From positions 1-10,253 of the forward strand of contig JAAZJT010000084.1 in NCBI GenBank assembly GCA_012800215.1: 10,253 bases of DNA. Direction: 5' to 3'. Positions within the stretch are counted from its first letter, which is position 1. Each line of letters begins with the position of its first letter. The DNA comes from Bacillota bacterium (GTDB lineage Bacteria; Bacillota; Dethiobacteria; Dethiobacterales; Dethiobacteraceae). The notes beneath the pieces are model-generated. The model made no database searches. It was not told the DNA's origin and saw only the letters and a list, made by a program, of their open reading frames with translations. The translations under genes were made by a program, and so were the position numbers. Positions 1-6,928 of the stretch are shown in pieces.

Positions 1-2
1 AA

Positions 3-126
3 CAAGGAGGTGAATACGTCTTAAAGTTTCTCAGGGATGTGGTTAACAATCCGGCTAAAAACGGAACTTTTAAACCGGCGATTTTAGGAACTTTTGTTCC
101 GGCCTTGACAGTACACTTTAGTCGGT
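3..126 (+). CDS. Possible 3' end of an unidentified gene, truncated by window edge
   Basis: One frame stays open from the left edge (codons starting at position 3) to a TAA at 124-126, giving about 40 residues ending in TVHFSR. I do not recognise the family. The frame contains three tandem eight-residue units that share a Pro-Ala near the start and usually Thr-Phe at the end (NPAKNGTF, KPAILGTF, VPALTVHF), matching three 24-bp DNA repeats at 48-119. A repeat length divisible by three and kept in frame mildly supports coding. There is no convincing start codon inside the window, so if real the gene begins to the left. No T-tailed hairpin follows the stop. It could equally be non-coding DNA that is open by chance. 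Confidence 0.3.
48..119. repeat. Three degenerate 24-bp tandem repeats
   Basis: Units lie at 48-71, 72-95 and 96-119. Each has CCGGC at unit positions 4-8 and ends in a TTT run. The first two also share GGAACTTTT at the end and agree at about 17 of 24 positions; the third is more diverged, agreeing with the second at about 12 of 24. GGAAC-TTTT-GTTCC at 88-101 forms a small perfect hairpin across the junction of units two and three. They may encode an eight-residue protein repeat or may be DNA-level iterons. Confidence 0.5.
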
Positions 127-311
127 AACTTTTTTGCCATCTCTTTCACTTTTTTCACTCCTTTTTTTTGGGTTTGCTAGCATGCAGTTACATAAAAGAT
201 TAGAATGATCTCACCTCCCGGAAGCAGATGTAGGTTAAAACAAATAAAAATTTTCTAATTAGTTATAAGTATAAGAAAGTTAAATATTTAAAACAATGTG
301 TTTGAGTCATC

Positions 312-333
312 TGTCCATGATTATTCATAGACA
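312..333. promoter_or_regulatory. Imperfect inverted repeat, candidate operator upstream of AOR
   Basis: TGTCCATGA at 312-320 and TCATAGACA at 325-333 are inverted copies matching at eight of nine positions, separated by TTAT. The element ends seven bases before an isolated TTGACA at 340-345. It is not followed by a T tract, so a terminator is unlikely. A regulator binding site for the AOR operon is the simplest reading, but this is inference. Confidence 0.35.
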
Positions 334-440
334 AAAAGGTTGACACTGCCTTTCTAAATGCAAAAAAATGTAGATGTTATTTTGCGGAAGTAATTTATTA
401 ATAGCACCGTTGCAGGGGAAACAAGCCTAAAACAAGAATA

Positions 441-446
441 TATAAT
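441..446 (+). promoter_or_regulatory. Candidate -10 element for the first AOR operon
   Basis: A perfect TATAAT sits 35 bases before the chosen GTG start, which would give a leader of roughly 28 bases containing the ribosome binding site. No good -35 lies 16-18 bases upstream (the nearest TTGCAG at 410-415 is 25 bases away) and there is no extended -10 TG. It may be activator-dependent or a chance match in AT-rich DNA. Confidence 0.35.
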
Positions 447-480
447 AATAAAGGAAGATTTTGACGAAAGGGTGAGGTCG

Positions 481-2271
481 GTGGAAGGGTATAGAGGGAA
501 AATAATTAGGGTTAATTTGACTAAACTTAGCTGTAGTGTAGAAAACCTTGATCCTGAAGTAGCAAAGAAGTATATTGGTGGTCGCGGTTTTGGTATTAAA
601 GTATTACTTGATGAAGTTGATCCACAGGTTGATCCTTTAAGTCCTGAAAACAAAATTATTATCGCCTCCGGTCCGCTGGTAGGTGCCAAAGTCCTGTGTG
701 CCAGCAGGTATATGGTTGTGACGAAATCACCTTTAAATAATGGCATTGCCCACTCCAACTCGGGCGGTCAATGGTCTGCAGAACTAAAGTTTGCTGGCTA
801 TGATGCTATAATTATTGAAGGCAAAGCAGAGAAACCGGTTTATTTATATATTGAGGGAGATAAGATTCAACTGCTCGATGCTGCCGATATTTGGGGTAAA
901 GTATCAAGCGAAACTACTGACTATCTCACTCAAAAGCATGGTGGCTGCAAGGTACTTAATATTGGTCCGGCGGGCGAAAAACTATCTAAAATGGCCTCAG
1001 TGATTAATGATAAACACAGAGCAGCCGGCCGATGTGGTACAGGTGCGGTAATGGGTTCGAAAAATTTAAAAGCCATTGCGGTGAAGGCAGTTTCCAGAAA
1101 ACTGCCGGTGGCGGATGAAGAAGCCTTAGACAAGATTTACAAAGAATTATTGCCCTTTATTCGTAAAGATGGTGTTTCATATACTAACAATGGTACACTG
1201 GGCATTTTCAATTTAATTAATGAGAATGGTGTATTCCCCACTCACAATTATCAAAATGTTATTTGCGATGAGGCAGATAAAATTGACAGTCGTGCTTTAA
1301 ATGAACACTTTCTCGTAAAAAAAGAAGCTTGTTTTAGATGTCCTTTGGCTTGTGGCCGTGTCAGCAAGGTTGGCGATAATGTTTATGCTGCACCGGAATA
1401 TGAAGCCGTTTGGGCATTTGGGCCTAACTGCGGTGTTAATGACCTTGGTCCGACGATAGTGGCAAGCCATTTATGCAATGAGTATGGGCTAGATATCATC
1501 TCAACCGGCGCAACCATTGCGGCGGCAATGGAGCTGTATCAAAGAGGGTTTATTAAGGATGAAGAAGTTAACGGGCCAGCCCTCGTTTGGGGTAATAAGG
1601 AAGCCGTTACAGGCTGGGTAGAGCTCATTGGCAAACGTGAAGGTTTAGGTGACAAAATGGCCAATGGTTCTTATGAATTATGTGAAAGTTATGGCGCTCC
1701 CGACTACTCCATGACAGTTAAGAAGCTGGAAATGCCTGCTTATGACGCAAGGGGATTGCAGGGGCAAGGCTTATCCTATGCTACAGCAAACCGCGGCGGC
1801 TGTCATGTTACGGGAAATGTAATTGTTCGTGAGATTATGTCCACTATCCAAGGTGGTGTCAGCAGAACTTCAACAGAGAACAAGGAAGAATGGGTTATTA
1901 GCGGTCAAGATAAAAAGGCTGCTGTAGATTCCTTAGGGTTGTGTGGTTTTGGAGCTAAAAGCCTAACGACCGAAAAACTGGTAGACATGTATAATGCTGC
2001 CACAGGCTTGGGTATTACTGTAGAAGAATTATTGGAGGCCGGTACAAGGATTTACAATGCAGAAAGACTGTTTAGTGTTAGATCAGCAGGTTACTCCAGT
2101 AAAGATGATCGTCTCCCGAAAAGATTACTGGAGGAGCCAATAAAACGCGGTCCTTCCACCGGCCAGTATAACCGGCTGCCTGAGATGCTGCCCAAGTATT
2201 ATGCAGCCCGCGGCTGGGATCAGAATGGCGTACCCACTGCTGCTAAAATTAAAGAATTGGGAATAGAATAA
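481..2271 (+). CDS. aor: Aldehyde ferredoxin oxidoreductase (tungsten/molybdopterin enzyme), canonical type
   Basis: Cytoplasmic enzyme that reversibly oxidises aldehydes to carboxylic acids using ferredoxin, with a bis-pterin W (or Mo) centre and one [4Fe-4S] cluster. At 596 residues it is close to the 605 of the Pyrococcus furiosus AOR. The cluster ligands are visible as Cys284-x2-Cys287-x3-Cys291 plus Cys488, nearly the same positions as in that enzyme (288/291/295/494). Pterin-binding motifs are NEYGLD (333-338; Asp to Asn at the first position) and DSLGLC (483-488). His442 in the GGCHVTG segment matches the active-site His448 of P. furiosus. The N-terminus (GYRGKIIRVNL) is typical. I chose GTG at 481 because GGTGA at 471-475 lies five bases upstream; an in-frame GTG at 472 would add three residues but has only a distant AAGGA. 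A sulfur carrier gene follows after 16 bases. The physiological substrate and metal cannot be read from sequence. Confidence 0.95.
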   Translation: MEGYRGKIIRVNLTKLSCSVENLDPEVAKKYIGGRGFGIKVLLDEVDPQVDPLSPENKIIIASGPLVGAKVLCASRYMVVTKSPLNNGIAHSNSGGQWSAELKFAGYDAIIIEGKAEKPVYLYIEGDKIQLLDAADIWGKVSSETTDYLTQKHGGCKVLNIGPAGEKLSKMASVINDKHRAAGRCGTGAVMGSKNLKAIAVKAVSRKLPVADEEALDKIYKELLPFIRKDGVSYTNNGTLGIFNLINENGVFPTHNYQNVICDEADKIDSRALNEHFLVKKEACFRCPLACGRVSKVGDNVYAAPEYEAVWAFGPNCGVNDLGPTIVASHLCNEYGLDIISTGATIAAAMELYQRGFIKDEEVNGPALVWGNKEAVTGWVELIGKREGLGDKMANGSYELCESYGAPDYSMTVKKLEMPAYDARGLQGQGLSYATANRGGCHVTGNVIVREIMSTIQGGVSRTSTENKEEWVISGQDKKAAVDSLGLCGFGAKSLTTEKLVDMYNAATGLGITVEELLEAGTRIYNAERLFSVRSAGYSSKDDRLPKRLLEEPIKRGPSTGQYNRLPEMLPKYYAARGWDQNGVPTAAKIKELGIE

Positions 2272-2287
2272 ATGTGGTGATTTGGCA

Positions 2288-2524
2288 ATGAGCATACAGG
2301 TTAAGCTTTTTGGTGATTTAGGCAAGACATTTCCCAGGAAGGTACTGCTCGATTACGAGAGTGGATTAACACCTGCCAAAATCATTGCCCATTTACAGAT
2401 AGATAGACAAAAAGCAGCTCTGATTCTGGTTAATGGGCAAAGCAAACCATTAGAGGAAATTCTTCAGCTAGAGCTGCAGGATGAAGATGTTGTAACGATT
2501 ATGTCGATGTTAGATGGCGGGTAA
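2288..2524 (+). CDS. MoaD-like ubiquitin-fold sulfur carrier protein
   Basis: Small beta-grasp protein of 78 residues ending in Leu-Asp-Gly-Gly. The C-terminal Gly-Gly is the feature that is adenylated and converted to a thiocarboxylate in MoaD/ThiS proteins, which donate the dithiolene sulfurs of molybdopterin or the sulfur of thiazole. The N-terminal VKLFGDLGK stretch is MoaD-like. ATG at 2288 is preferred because GGTGA at 2276-2280 sits seven bases upstream; the TTG at 2282 would leave almost no spacing. It lies 16 bases after the AOR stop and is almost certainly co-transcribed with it. No MoaE, MoeB or MoaA is nearby, so it would have to use partners encoded elsewhere. A dedicated role in pterin sulfuration for the upstream AOR is inferred from context. 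Confidence 0.85.
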   Translation: MSIQVKLFGDLGKTFPRKVLLDYESGLTPAKIIAHLQIDRQKAALILVNGQSKPLEEILQLELQDEDVVTIMSMLDGG

Positions 2525-2540
2525 TATAATATTTTAAAAC

Positions 2541-2570
2541 AACAAGGGGCAGATAAAGCCTCTTGTTATT
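2541..2570 (+). terminator. Weak stem-loop after the AOR/MoaD operon
   Basis: AACAAGGGGC (2541-2550) pairs with GCCTCTTGTT (2558-2567) over ten positions with one G-T wobble and a seven-base loop. Only a short T-rich stretch (ATTTC) follows, so it is a weak intrinsic terminator or a transcript-stabilising hairpin. Confidence 0.55.
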
Positions 2571-2617
2571 TCAATAAATACTTTAGTATATTAGTATAGA
2601 AAAGTGACGGTTTTATC

Positions 2618-2646
2618 TTGCAGTTTTGGCAGGCTGTTGATATAAT
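2618..2646 (+). promoter_or_regulatory. Sigma-A promoter for glutamate dehydrogenase
   Basis: TTGCAG at 2618-2623 and a perfect TATAAT at 2641-2646 are 17 bases apart, an ideal housekeeping layout. The start codon is about 25 bases downstream of the expected transcription start, leaving room for the AAGGAG site at 2665-2670. Confidence 0.75.
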
Positions 2647-2677
2647 GGCAAAAAATTAGTACATAAGGAGTGGGAGC

Positions 2678-3928
2678 ATGACAGAAGAGAATTTGAATCC
2701 ATTTCAAATTGTGCAGCAGCAAATTAGTGATGCAGGGAAATATTTAGGTCTGGATTCAGCGATTGAGGAAATACTTAAAGAGCCTAAACGTGTTTTAGAA
2801 GTAACTTTCCCTGTCAGAATGGATGATGGTACTATAAAGGTCTTTAAAGGTATCCGCTCACAGCATAATGATGCCATAGGCCCTTGCAAGGGTGGTGTGC
2901 GATATCATCCGGATGTAACAGTTGATGAAGTAAAGGCTCTTTCTATGTGGATGACTTTTAAGTGCGGTGTTGTCGGGCTCCCCTATGGCGGCGGCAAAGG
3001 CGGCGTAATCTGCAATCCTAAAGAATTATCCCAGGGGGAATTACAGCGTATCAGCCGCGGTTATGTTGAAGCTATAGCCTCCATTATTGGTCCTGATAAA
3101 GATATTCCGGCACCAGATGTTTATACTAATGCCCAGATTATGGCTTGGATGATGGATGCTTTTAGTAGATTACAAGGAAGTAACCAATTTGGTGTGGTCA
3201 CAGGTAAGCCCATTATTGTGGGCGGTTCCTTAGGCCGTGATAAAGCAACTGCTCAGGGTTGTGTTTTTGTCGTCATTAAAGCAGCTGAAAAGCTTGGCAT
3301 TAATCTTAACGGAGCGACTGTGGCTATCCAAGGTTACGGTAATGCAGGTTCGCAAGCTGCTTTCTTGCTAAATAAATTAGGTTGTAAAATAGTAGGCTTA
3401 AGTGATTCACAAGGTGGCATTTATAATCCTGACGGTATTGATCTTGATAAAGTTTACGAGCATAAATCACGTACAAGATCTTGTGTGAATTTCCCTGGTA
3501 GCCAGTCCATTAGTAATGCCGAACTTTTGGAGTTGCCGGTAGATATTTTAATTCCTGCTGCTTTGGAAAATCAGATTACTGCTAATAATGCGGCCAGAGT
3601 GAAGGCAAAAATTGTGGCTGAGGCTGCAAATGGCCCTACTACTCCTGAAGCAAGCCGAATTCTTTATGCTAATGGAACGACAGTTATTCCTGATATTTTG
3701 GCCAATGCCGGTGGGGTAACGGTTTCTTATTTTGAATGGGTGCAAAATTTAATGAATTATTATTGGTCTGAGGAGGAAGTTTTCGAGAAGCTGCGGACCA
3801 TTATGTATAATGCCTTTGATAATGTTTATGCCGCCAGCCAGCAGCATCAGGTGGATTTAAGAACGGCAGCCTTCATAGTTTCTATTAGCAGGATAGCTGA
3901 AGCAATAAAAGTAAGGGGACACGTGTAA
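2678..3928 (+). CDS. gdhA: Glutamate dehydrogenase (Glu/Leu/Phe/Val dehydrogenase family)
   Basis: Catalyses the reversible oxidative deamination of L-glutamate to 2-oxoglutarate and ammonium; hexameric cytoplasmic enzyme. The 416 residues match the usual short bacterial/archaeal form. Visible in order: substrate-binding KGGVRYHP (Lys71 onward), MTFKCGVVGLPYGGGKGG with Lys95 and catalytic Lys107, PAPDVYT with the catalytic Asp147, a Rossmann GYGNAG motif at 219-224, Asp243 at the end of the second Rossmann strand (compatible with NAD rather than NADP, though not decisive), and the SYFEWVQN signature near 350-357. ATG at 2678 has AAGGAG seven bases upstream. It is monocistronic, with its own promoter and a strong terminator. 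Leucine or related amino acids are less likely substrates, because the conserved glutamate-site lysines are all present. Confidence 0.95.
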   Translation: MTEENLNPFQIVQQQISDAGKYLGLDSAIEEILKEPKRVLEVTFPVRMDDGTIKVFKGIRSQHNDAIGPCKGGVRYHPDVTVDEVKALSMWMTFKCGVVGLPYGGGKGGVICNPKELSQGELQRISRGYVEAIASIIGPDKDIPAPDVYTNAQIMAWMMDAFSRLQGSNQFGVVTGKPIIVGGSLGRDKATAQGCVFVVIKAAEKLGINLNGATVAIQGYGNAGSQAAFLLNKLGCKIVGLSDSQGGIYNPDGIDLDKVYEHKSRTRSCVNFPGSQSISNAELLELPVDILIPAALENQITANNAARVKAKIVAEAANGPTTPEASRILYANGTTVIPDILANAGGVTVSYFEWVQNLMNYYWSEEEVFEKLRTIMYNAFDNVYAASQQHQVDLRTAAFIVSISRIAEAIKVRGHV

Positions 3929-3954
3929 ATTTTAAAACAATATATTTTCAGCAA

Positions 3955-3999
3955 AAACCCTATTGGTATATCAGAAAGTCGCCAATAGGGTTTGTTTGT
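3955..3999 (+). terminator. Intrinsic terminator after gdhA
   Basis: AAACCCTATTGG (3955-3966) and CCAATAGGGTTT (3982-3993) form a perfect 12-bp stem with a 15-base loop, followed by the T-rich TTTGTTTGT. It isolates gdhA from the next operon. Confidence 0.85.
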
Positions 4000-4029
4000 A
4001 CGAATTTGTAATCAAATTTATCTTTTTTT

Positions 4030-4038
4030 TGGTATAAT
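4030..4038 (+). promoter_or_regulatory. Extended -10 promoter for the three-gene operon
   Basis: TGGTATAAT at 4030-4038 is a perfect extended -10. The nearest -35-like TTGTAA (4006-4011) is 21 bases away, too far, so the promoter probably relies on the TG extension. The predicted leader is about 40 bases to the ATG at 4086. Confidence 0.6.
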
Positions 4039-4085
4039 AGAAAGATGTAAGCAAGCATAACTCAATGTAAAGGAATCTATTACGA

Positions 4086-4343
4086 ATGGACGCATATGTC
4101 TATATTTTAAAATGTGTTGATGGCACACTATATACCGGCTGGACTACTTGCCTTAAACGTAGGCTTATGGCACACAATAGGGGAAAAGGTGCAAAATATA
4201 CACGGGGCAGGTTACCGGTGCAGCTTGTTTATTGGGAGAAATGTAAAACTAAGGCAGAAGCTATGCAGTGGGAATATAAAATAAAAAGGATGCCGCGTCT
4301 GGCTAAATTAGAATTATGCAGAAAAAAATTTTTAGGGAGCTAA
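4086..4343 (+). CDS. GIY-YIG domain protein, UPF0213 (YhbQ/YazA) family
   Basis: Single-domain GIY-YIG nuclease-fold protein of 85 residues, the usual length for this family. The motif pair is seen as YVYIL (4-8) and TLYTG (14-18), followed by Arg25/Arg26, the AHN segment at 29-31 and the conserved Glu63 in the WEYKIKR helix, so the expected catalytic residues are present. The family role is poorly defined; E. coli YhbQ has been linked to DNA cleavage and repair. AAAGGA lies 11 bases upstream of the ATG, a modest site. The next gene starts one base after this stop, so the two are co-transcribed. Confidence 0.9.
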   Translation: MDAYVYILKCVDGTLYTGWTTCLKRRLMAHNRGKGAKYTRGRLPVQLVYWEKCKTKAEAMQWEYKIKRMPRLAKLELCRKKFLGS

Positions 4344-4344
4344 A

Positions 4345-4767
4345 ATGACGCAACTAGGAAAAATAATGCTTATTTTGATTGGTTCACTGGCTGTTCTGCT
4401 GGCGGTGATAGGCATTTTTGTGCCGCTTTTACCTACTACGCCATTTCTAATACTTGCAACCGGCTGTTATTTGCGCAGTTCTGAAAAATTATATGCATGG
4501 CTGTTAAATCATAAATGGTGCGGTGCATATATTAAAAACTACTGTGAAAAAAAAGGTGTTCCTCTGAAAACTAAAATAATTGCCATTTCTGTACTTTGGA
4601 TAAGTATAGTATCGTCGGTCATATTTTTTACTTCCTTATTATTTGTGAGGTTAATGCTGCTATTGATTGCTGCCGGTGTCACAATGCATCTTTTGTCTTT
4701 AAAGACGCTGCAGGAAAATCCGGTTATTAATGATAATAGCGAGAAATGGAAGGAAGAAAATGAATAG
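4345..4767 (+). CDS. YbaN/DUF454 family inner-membrane protein
   Basis: A 140-residue membrane protein with hydrophobic segments at about 7-40 (re-entrant or paired, split by the family's PLLPTTPF motif at 27-34), 76-97 and 98-118, and a charged cytoplasmic-looking tail. The CYLRSSEKLY stretch after the first hydrophobic block is also typical of YbaN. The molecular function of the family is unknown. AGGGAG at 4334-4339, inside the end of the preceding gene, is the ribosome binding site. The 3' end overlaps the next gene by eight bases, indicating translational coupling. Confidence 0.88.
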   Translation: MTQLGKIMLILIGSLAVLLAVIGIFVPLLPTTPFLILATGCYLRSSEKLYAWLLNHKWCGAYIKNYCEKKGVPLKTKIIAISVLWISIVSSVIFFTSLLFVRLMLLLIAAGVTMHLLSLKTLQENPVINDNSEKWKEENE

Positions 4768-5239
4768 AAAGTTAATTTGCTTTTATGCAGTAGTACTTAT
4801 TGTTGTTGAACAGGTAATTAAGCTGATTATTAATAGTTATTATTTGCATACAAAGATACCTATCTGGGAGCCATGGTTATACTTCAGTCCTTTATTTAAC
4901 CGTGATTATTCCTGGCTTAATTCCATGCTGCAGCTTGGGGTGGGGAAGTCACTTCATATTTTTGTTGTGATTATTGCTTTAGTTATGCTCTTTTTGCTTT
5001 ATAGGTACCTAGAAAAAAAAGTGGAAATTACGCCCTTGATTGGGATAACTTTTGCTATTTTTTTTGCCGGTGCTTTTTGCTCCTTAATTGATAAAGTCTT
5101 CTGGGATGGTAGCTTGGATTATATTTTGGTTAGGGGTTTTTTTACCTTTGATTTAAAGGATGTATTTCTAAATGTGGGTATTGGTTTATTTCTAATTATG
5201 TTGGTCATTGACCATCAGGGGATGCGAACGGAGTTATAG
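4760..5239 (+). CDS. Divergent signal peptidase II (LspA)-like membrane protein
   Basis: A 159-residue protein with four predicted membrane segments (about 4-24, 65-83, 91-112, 134-150), the LspA layout. Signal peptidase II is an aspartyl protease that removes the signal peptide of prolipoproteins. The match is partial: the N-terminal DQxxK motif appears as EQVIK (17-21); the GNxxDR-like segment reads CSLIDKV (107-113); the VVDF aspartate corresponds to Asp120; and the FNxAD segment reads FDLKD (130-134), keeping Asp134 but replacing the conserved Asn with Asp131. Both catalytic aspartates therefore seem present while flanking conserved residues are changed. ATG at 4760 has GGAAGG six bases upstream; an in-frame ATG at 4730 would add ten residues inside the preceding gene. 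It could be an active paralog with altered specificity or a non-catalytic relative. Confidence 0.7.
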   Translation: MNRKLICFYAVVLIVVEQVIKLIINSYYLHTKIPIWEPWLYFSPLFNRDYSWLNSMLQLGVGKSLHIFVVIIALVMLFLLYRYLEKKVEITPLIGITFAIFFAGAFCSLIDKVFWDGSLDYILVRGFFTFDLKDVFLNVGIGLFLIMLVIDHQGMRTEL

Positions 5240-5258
5240 CATAAGATAAGTGATTGAT

Positions 5259-5291
5259 AAACCAGCAGCTTTAAAAGGCTGCTGGTTTTTT
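5259..5291 (+). terminator. Intrinsic terminator closing the three-gene operon
   Basis: AAACCAGCAGC (5259-5269) pairs with GCTGCTGGTTT (5278-5288), with an eight-base loop and a run of six T at 5286-5291. It is a classic rho-independent terminator. Confidence 0.9.
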
Positions 5292-5356
5292 GCTGTATTA
5301 TTTTGGCTAGGTTGACTATGCTAACAGCAAGAGAATAAGTCTAATGAGGTGATTAT

Positions 5357-6895
5357 ATGGAGAAATATTCCTTTACACAACCACCGCATCCCTATTGGCT
5401 GGCATCAACATCAGATACTGATTACCCTGTTTTAGACCGGGACGTAAAGGTAGATGTTGCGATTATTGGTGGCGGGATTACAGGGATTACTTGTGCCTAT
5501 TTACTAAAAAAGGCGGGTTTGTCTGTTGCTATTATTGAGGCTGATCGTTTAGCACAAGGAGCTACAGGGCATACCACGGCCAAAATAACTTCCCAGCATG
5601 GACTTATTTACAATAAAATAAAAAAACAAATGGGAATGGAAGCGGCGCAGCAGTATGCTGATGCAAATGAACAAGCCATACGCGAGATTGCAGGAATTAT
5701 CGAGGAGAAAAAAATTGACTGTGATTTTTCACATCAGACTGCCTATGTGTACACAGAAAGGGATGATTATGTACAGGAAATTGAAACTGAGGCCAAACTA
5801 GCTCAAGAATTAGGTATTGAAGCAGATGTTACGACTGAAATTGCCTTACCTATTAAAATTAAGGCAGCCGTGTCTTTTGACAAACAGGCTCAGTTTCATC
5901 CACGTAAATATTTACTTACCTTAGCCAAGGACATACCTGATGATAACAGCTATATTTTTACGCAGAGCAGAGTTGTTGATATTGATGATGAAAATAATTA
6001 CCTGTTAAAAACAGCCGAGGGGAAAAAGGTTGCAGCAGATAAGGTAATAATTGCTTCGCACTATCCCTGCTATAATAAGGCAGGCCTGTATTTTGCCAGG
6101 CTTTTTCCTCACCGTTCTTACGTGTTGGCAGTTAAGACTCGGGAAGCATATCCAGGCGGTATGTATATCACAGCGGAGGAGCCAGGTCGTTCTTTTCGTT
6201 CCCTGCCTACGGAAGAGGGTGAGATGATTATGATTGGTGGAGAACACCACAAAACAGGGCAAGGTGCCGATACCCGGCAGCATTATCAGAATTTAGCCGC
6301 CTATGCTCAGGAAGTTTATCCAGATGCGGAAATACATTATCGTTGGTCTACACAAGATTATCTCACTCCTGATCAAATACCCTATGCAGGTTATTTTTTG
6401 CCCAGCACACCAAATCTTTTTTTGGCCACAGGTTTTCGGCGCTGGGGGATGACAAACAGTATGGTTTCTGCCATGATTATCCGGGATTTAATTGTCAGCG
6501 GGGAAAGCCCCTGGCAAAATCTTTATGACCCGTCACGGCAAACCATTGCTGCTTCCAGTAAAACATTTATTGTGGAAAATTTAAATGTGGCAAATCAACT
6601 ATTAAAAGGTAAGTTGTCGGCTGCGCCTGCTGATCCTACTGATGCTGATATTGAAACCGGTGAAGCTAAAGTTATTATGATAGATGGTGATAAAGTCGGT
6701 GCATACCGAGATGAACAGGGCACACTGCATCTTGTTGATACTACTTGCACACATTTAGGGTGCGAATTGAAATGGAATGCTGCTGAAAAATCTTGGGATT
6801 GCCCCTGCCATGGTTCTCGTTTTACCTATGAAGGGGAAATTATTGAGGGACCTACGGTAAAACCACTAAAAACAGGTAAGGAACAGATTGATTAA
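5357..6895 (+). CDS. FAD-dependent oxidoreductase fused to a C-terminal Rieske [2Fe-2S] domain (YhfW-like)
   Basis: A 512-residue two-domain protein. Residues about 32-380 form a DAO-type flavoprotein: a Rossmann FAD motif VAIIGGGITG at 34-43 with Glu61 at the end of the second strand, and the ATGFRRWGMTNS segment at 357-368 near the C-terminal flavin-binding part. Residues about 430-507 form a Rieske domain with Cys464-x-His466 and Cys482-x2-His485 as cluster ligands, and Cys469 and Cys484 placed for the disulfide of high-potential Rieske proteins. The layout matches Bacillus YhfW, whose reaction is unknown; relatives of the flavin domain oxidise amines or amino acids. No signal peptide is seen, so it is probably cytoplasmic. 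GAGGTGA at 5346-5352 precedes the ATG, and a lone TTGACT at 5312-5317 might be a -35 but lacks a good -10. The gene is monocistronic. Confidence 0.93.
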   Translation: MEKYSFTQPPHPYWLASTSDTDYPVLDRDVKVDVAIIGGGITGITCAYLLKKAGLSVAIIEADRLAQGATGHTTAKITSQHGLIYNKIKKQMGMEAAQQYADANEQAIREIAGIIEEKKIDCDFSHQTAYVYTERDDYVQEIETEAKLAQELGIEADVTTEIALPIKIKAAVSFDKQAQFHPRKYLLTLAKDIPDDNSYIFTQSRVVDIDDENNYLLKTAEGKKVAADKVIIASHYPCYNKAGLYFARLFPHRSYVLAVKTREAYPGGMYITAEEPGRSFRSLPTEEGEMIMIGGEHHKTGQGADTRQHYQNLAAYAQEVYPDAEIHYRWSTQDYLTPDQIPYAGYFLPSTPNLFLATGFRRWGMTNSMVSAMIIRDLIVSGESPWQNLYDPSRQTIAASSKTFIVENLNVANQLLKGKLSAAPADPTDADIETGEAKVIMIDGDKVGAYRDEQGTLHLVDTTCTHLGCELKWNAAEKSWDCPCHGSRFTYEGEIIEGPTVKPLKTGKEQID

Positions 6896-6900
6896 AAAGG

Positions 6901-6928
6901 GGAGAGGCGCAACGGCGCCTCTTCTTTA
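6901..6928. terminator. Bidirectional terminator between the Rieske fusion gene and sspH
   Basis: GGAGAGGCGC (6901-6910) pairs with GCGCCTCTTC (6915-6924) over ten positions with one wobble and an AACG loop. T-rich sequence follows on the plus strand (TTTA), and on the minus strand the stem is followed by CC then TTTTT. It sits between two convergent genes and overlaps the sspH stop region. Confidence 0.8.

Larger units (their letters stand above)
127..480. other. 354-bp non-coding leader upstream of the first AOR
   Basis: No convincing gene is visible here. Positions 127-171 are strongly pyrimidine-rich on the plus strand with several T runs but no stem that would make them an intrinsic terminator. 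Positions 240-300 are very AT-rich. An imperfect inverted repeat lies at 312-333, an isolated TTGACA at 340-345, and a TATAAT at 441-446 close to the AOR start. On the minus strand a 21-codon frame (149 down to 84, GTG start with GGAGTG six bases upstream) runs partly into this region, but it is too short to call. The length and content suggest a control region for the downstream AOR pair. Confidence 0.6.

Noticed and set aside
4..13. Perfect AAGGAGGTGA Shine-Dalgarno match at the left edge
   Set aside because: No ATG, GTG or TTG follows at usable spacing in any open frame (one frame stops at 22-24), so it does not mark a gene start.
340..345. TTGACA as the -35 of a housekeeping promoter for AOR1
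   Set aside because: At 16-18 bases downstream there is only an A run, no TATAAT-like hexamer, and the start codon is over 130 bases away. A sigma-54 reading (GG and GC spacing) also fails because the two are ten rather than twelve bases apart.
354..758. 134-codon open frame on the minus strand
   Set aside because: It lies antisense to the clearly coding N-terminus of AOR1, resembles no family and has low-complexity Ser/Thr-rich content typical of an antisense shadow.
2525..2677. Riboswitch or molybdenum-cofactor aptamer near the AOR operons
   Set aside because: Neither this gap nor the AOR leaders (127-480, 7187-7366) shows a multi-stem conserved aptamer pattern; only simple hairpins are visible by eye.
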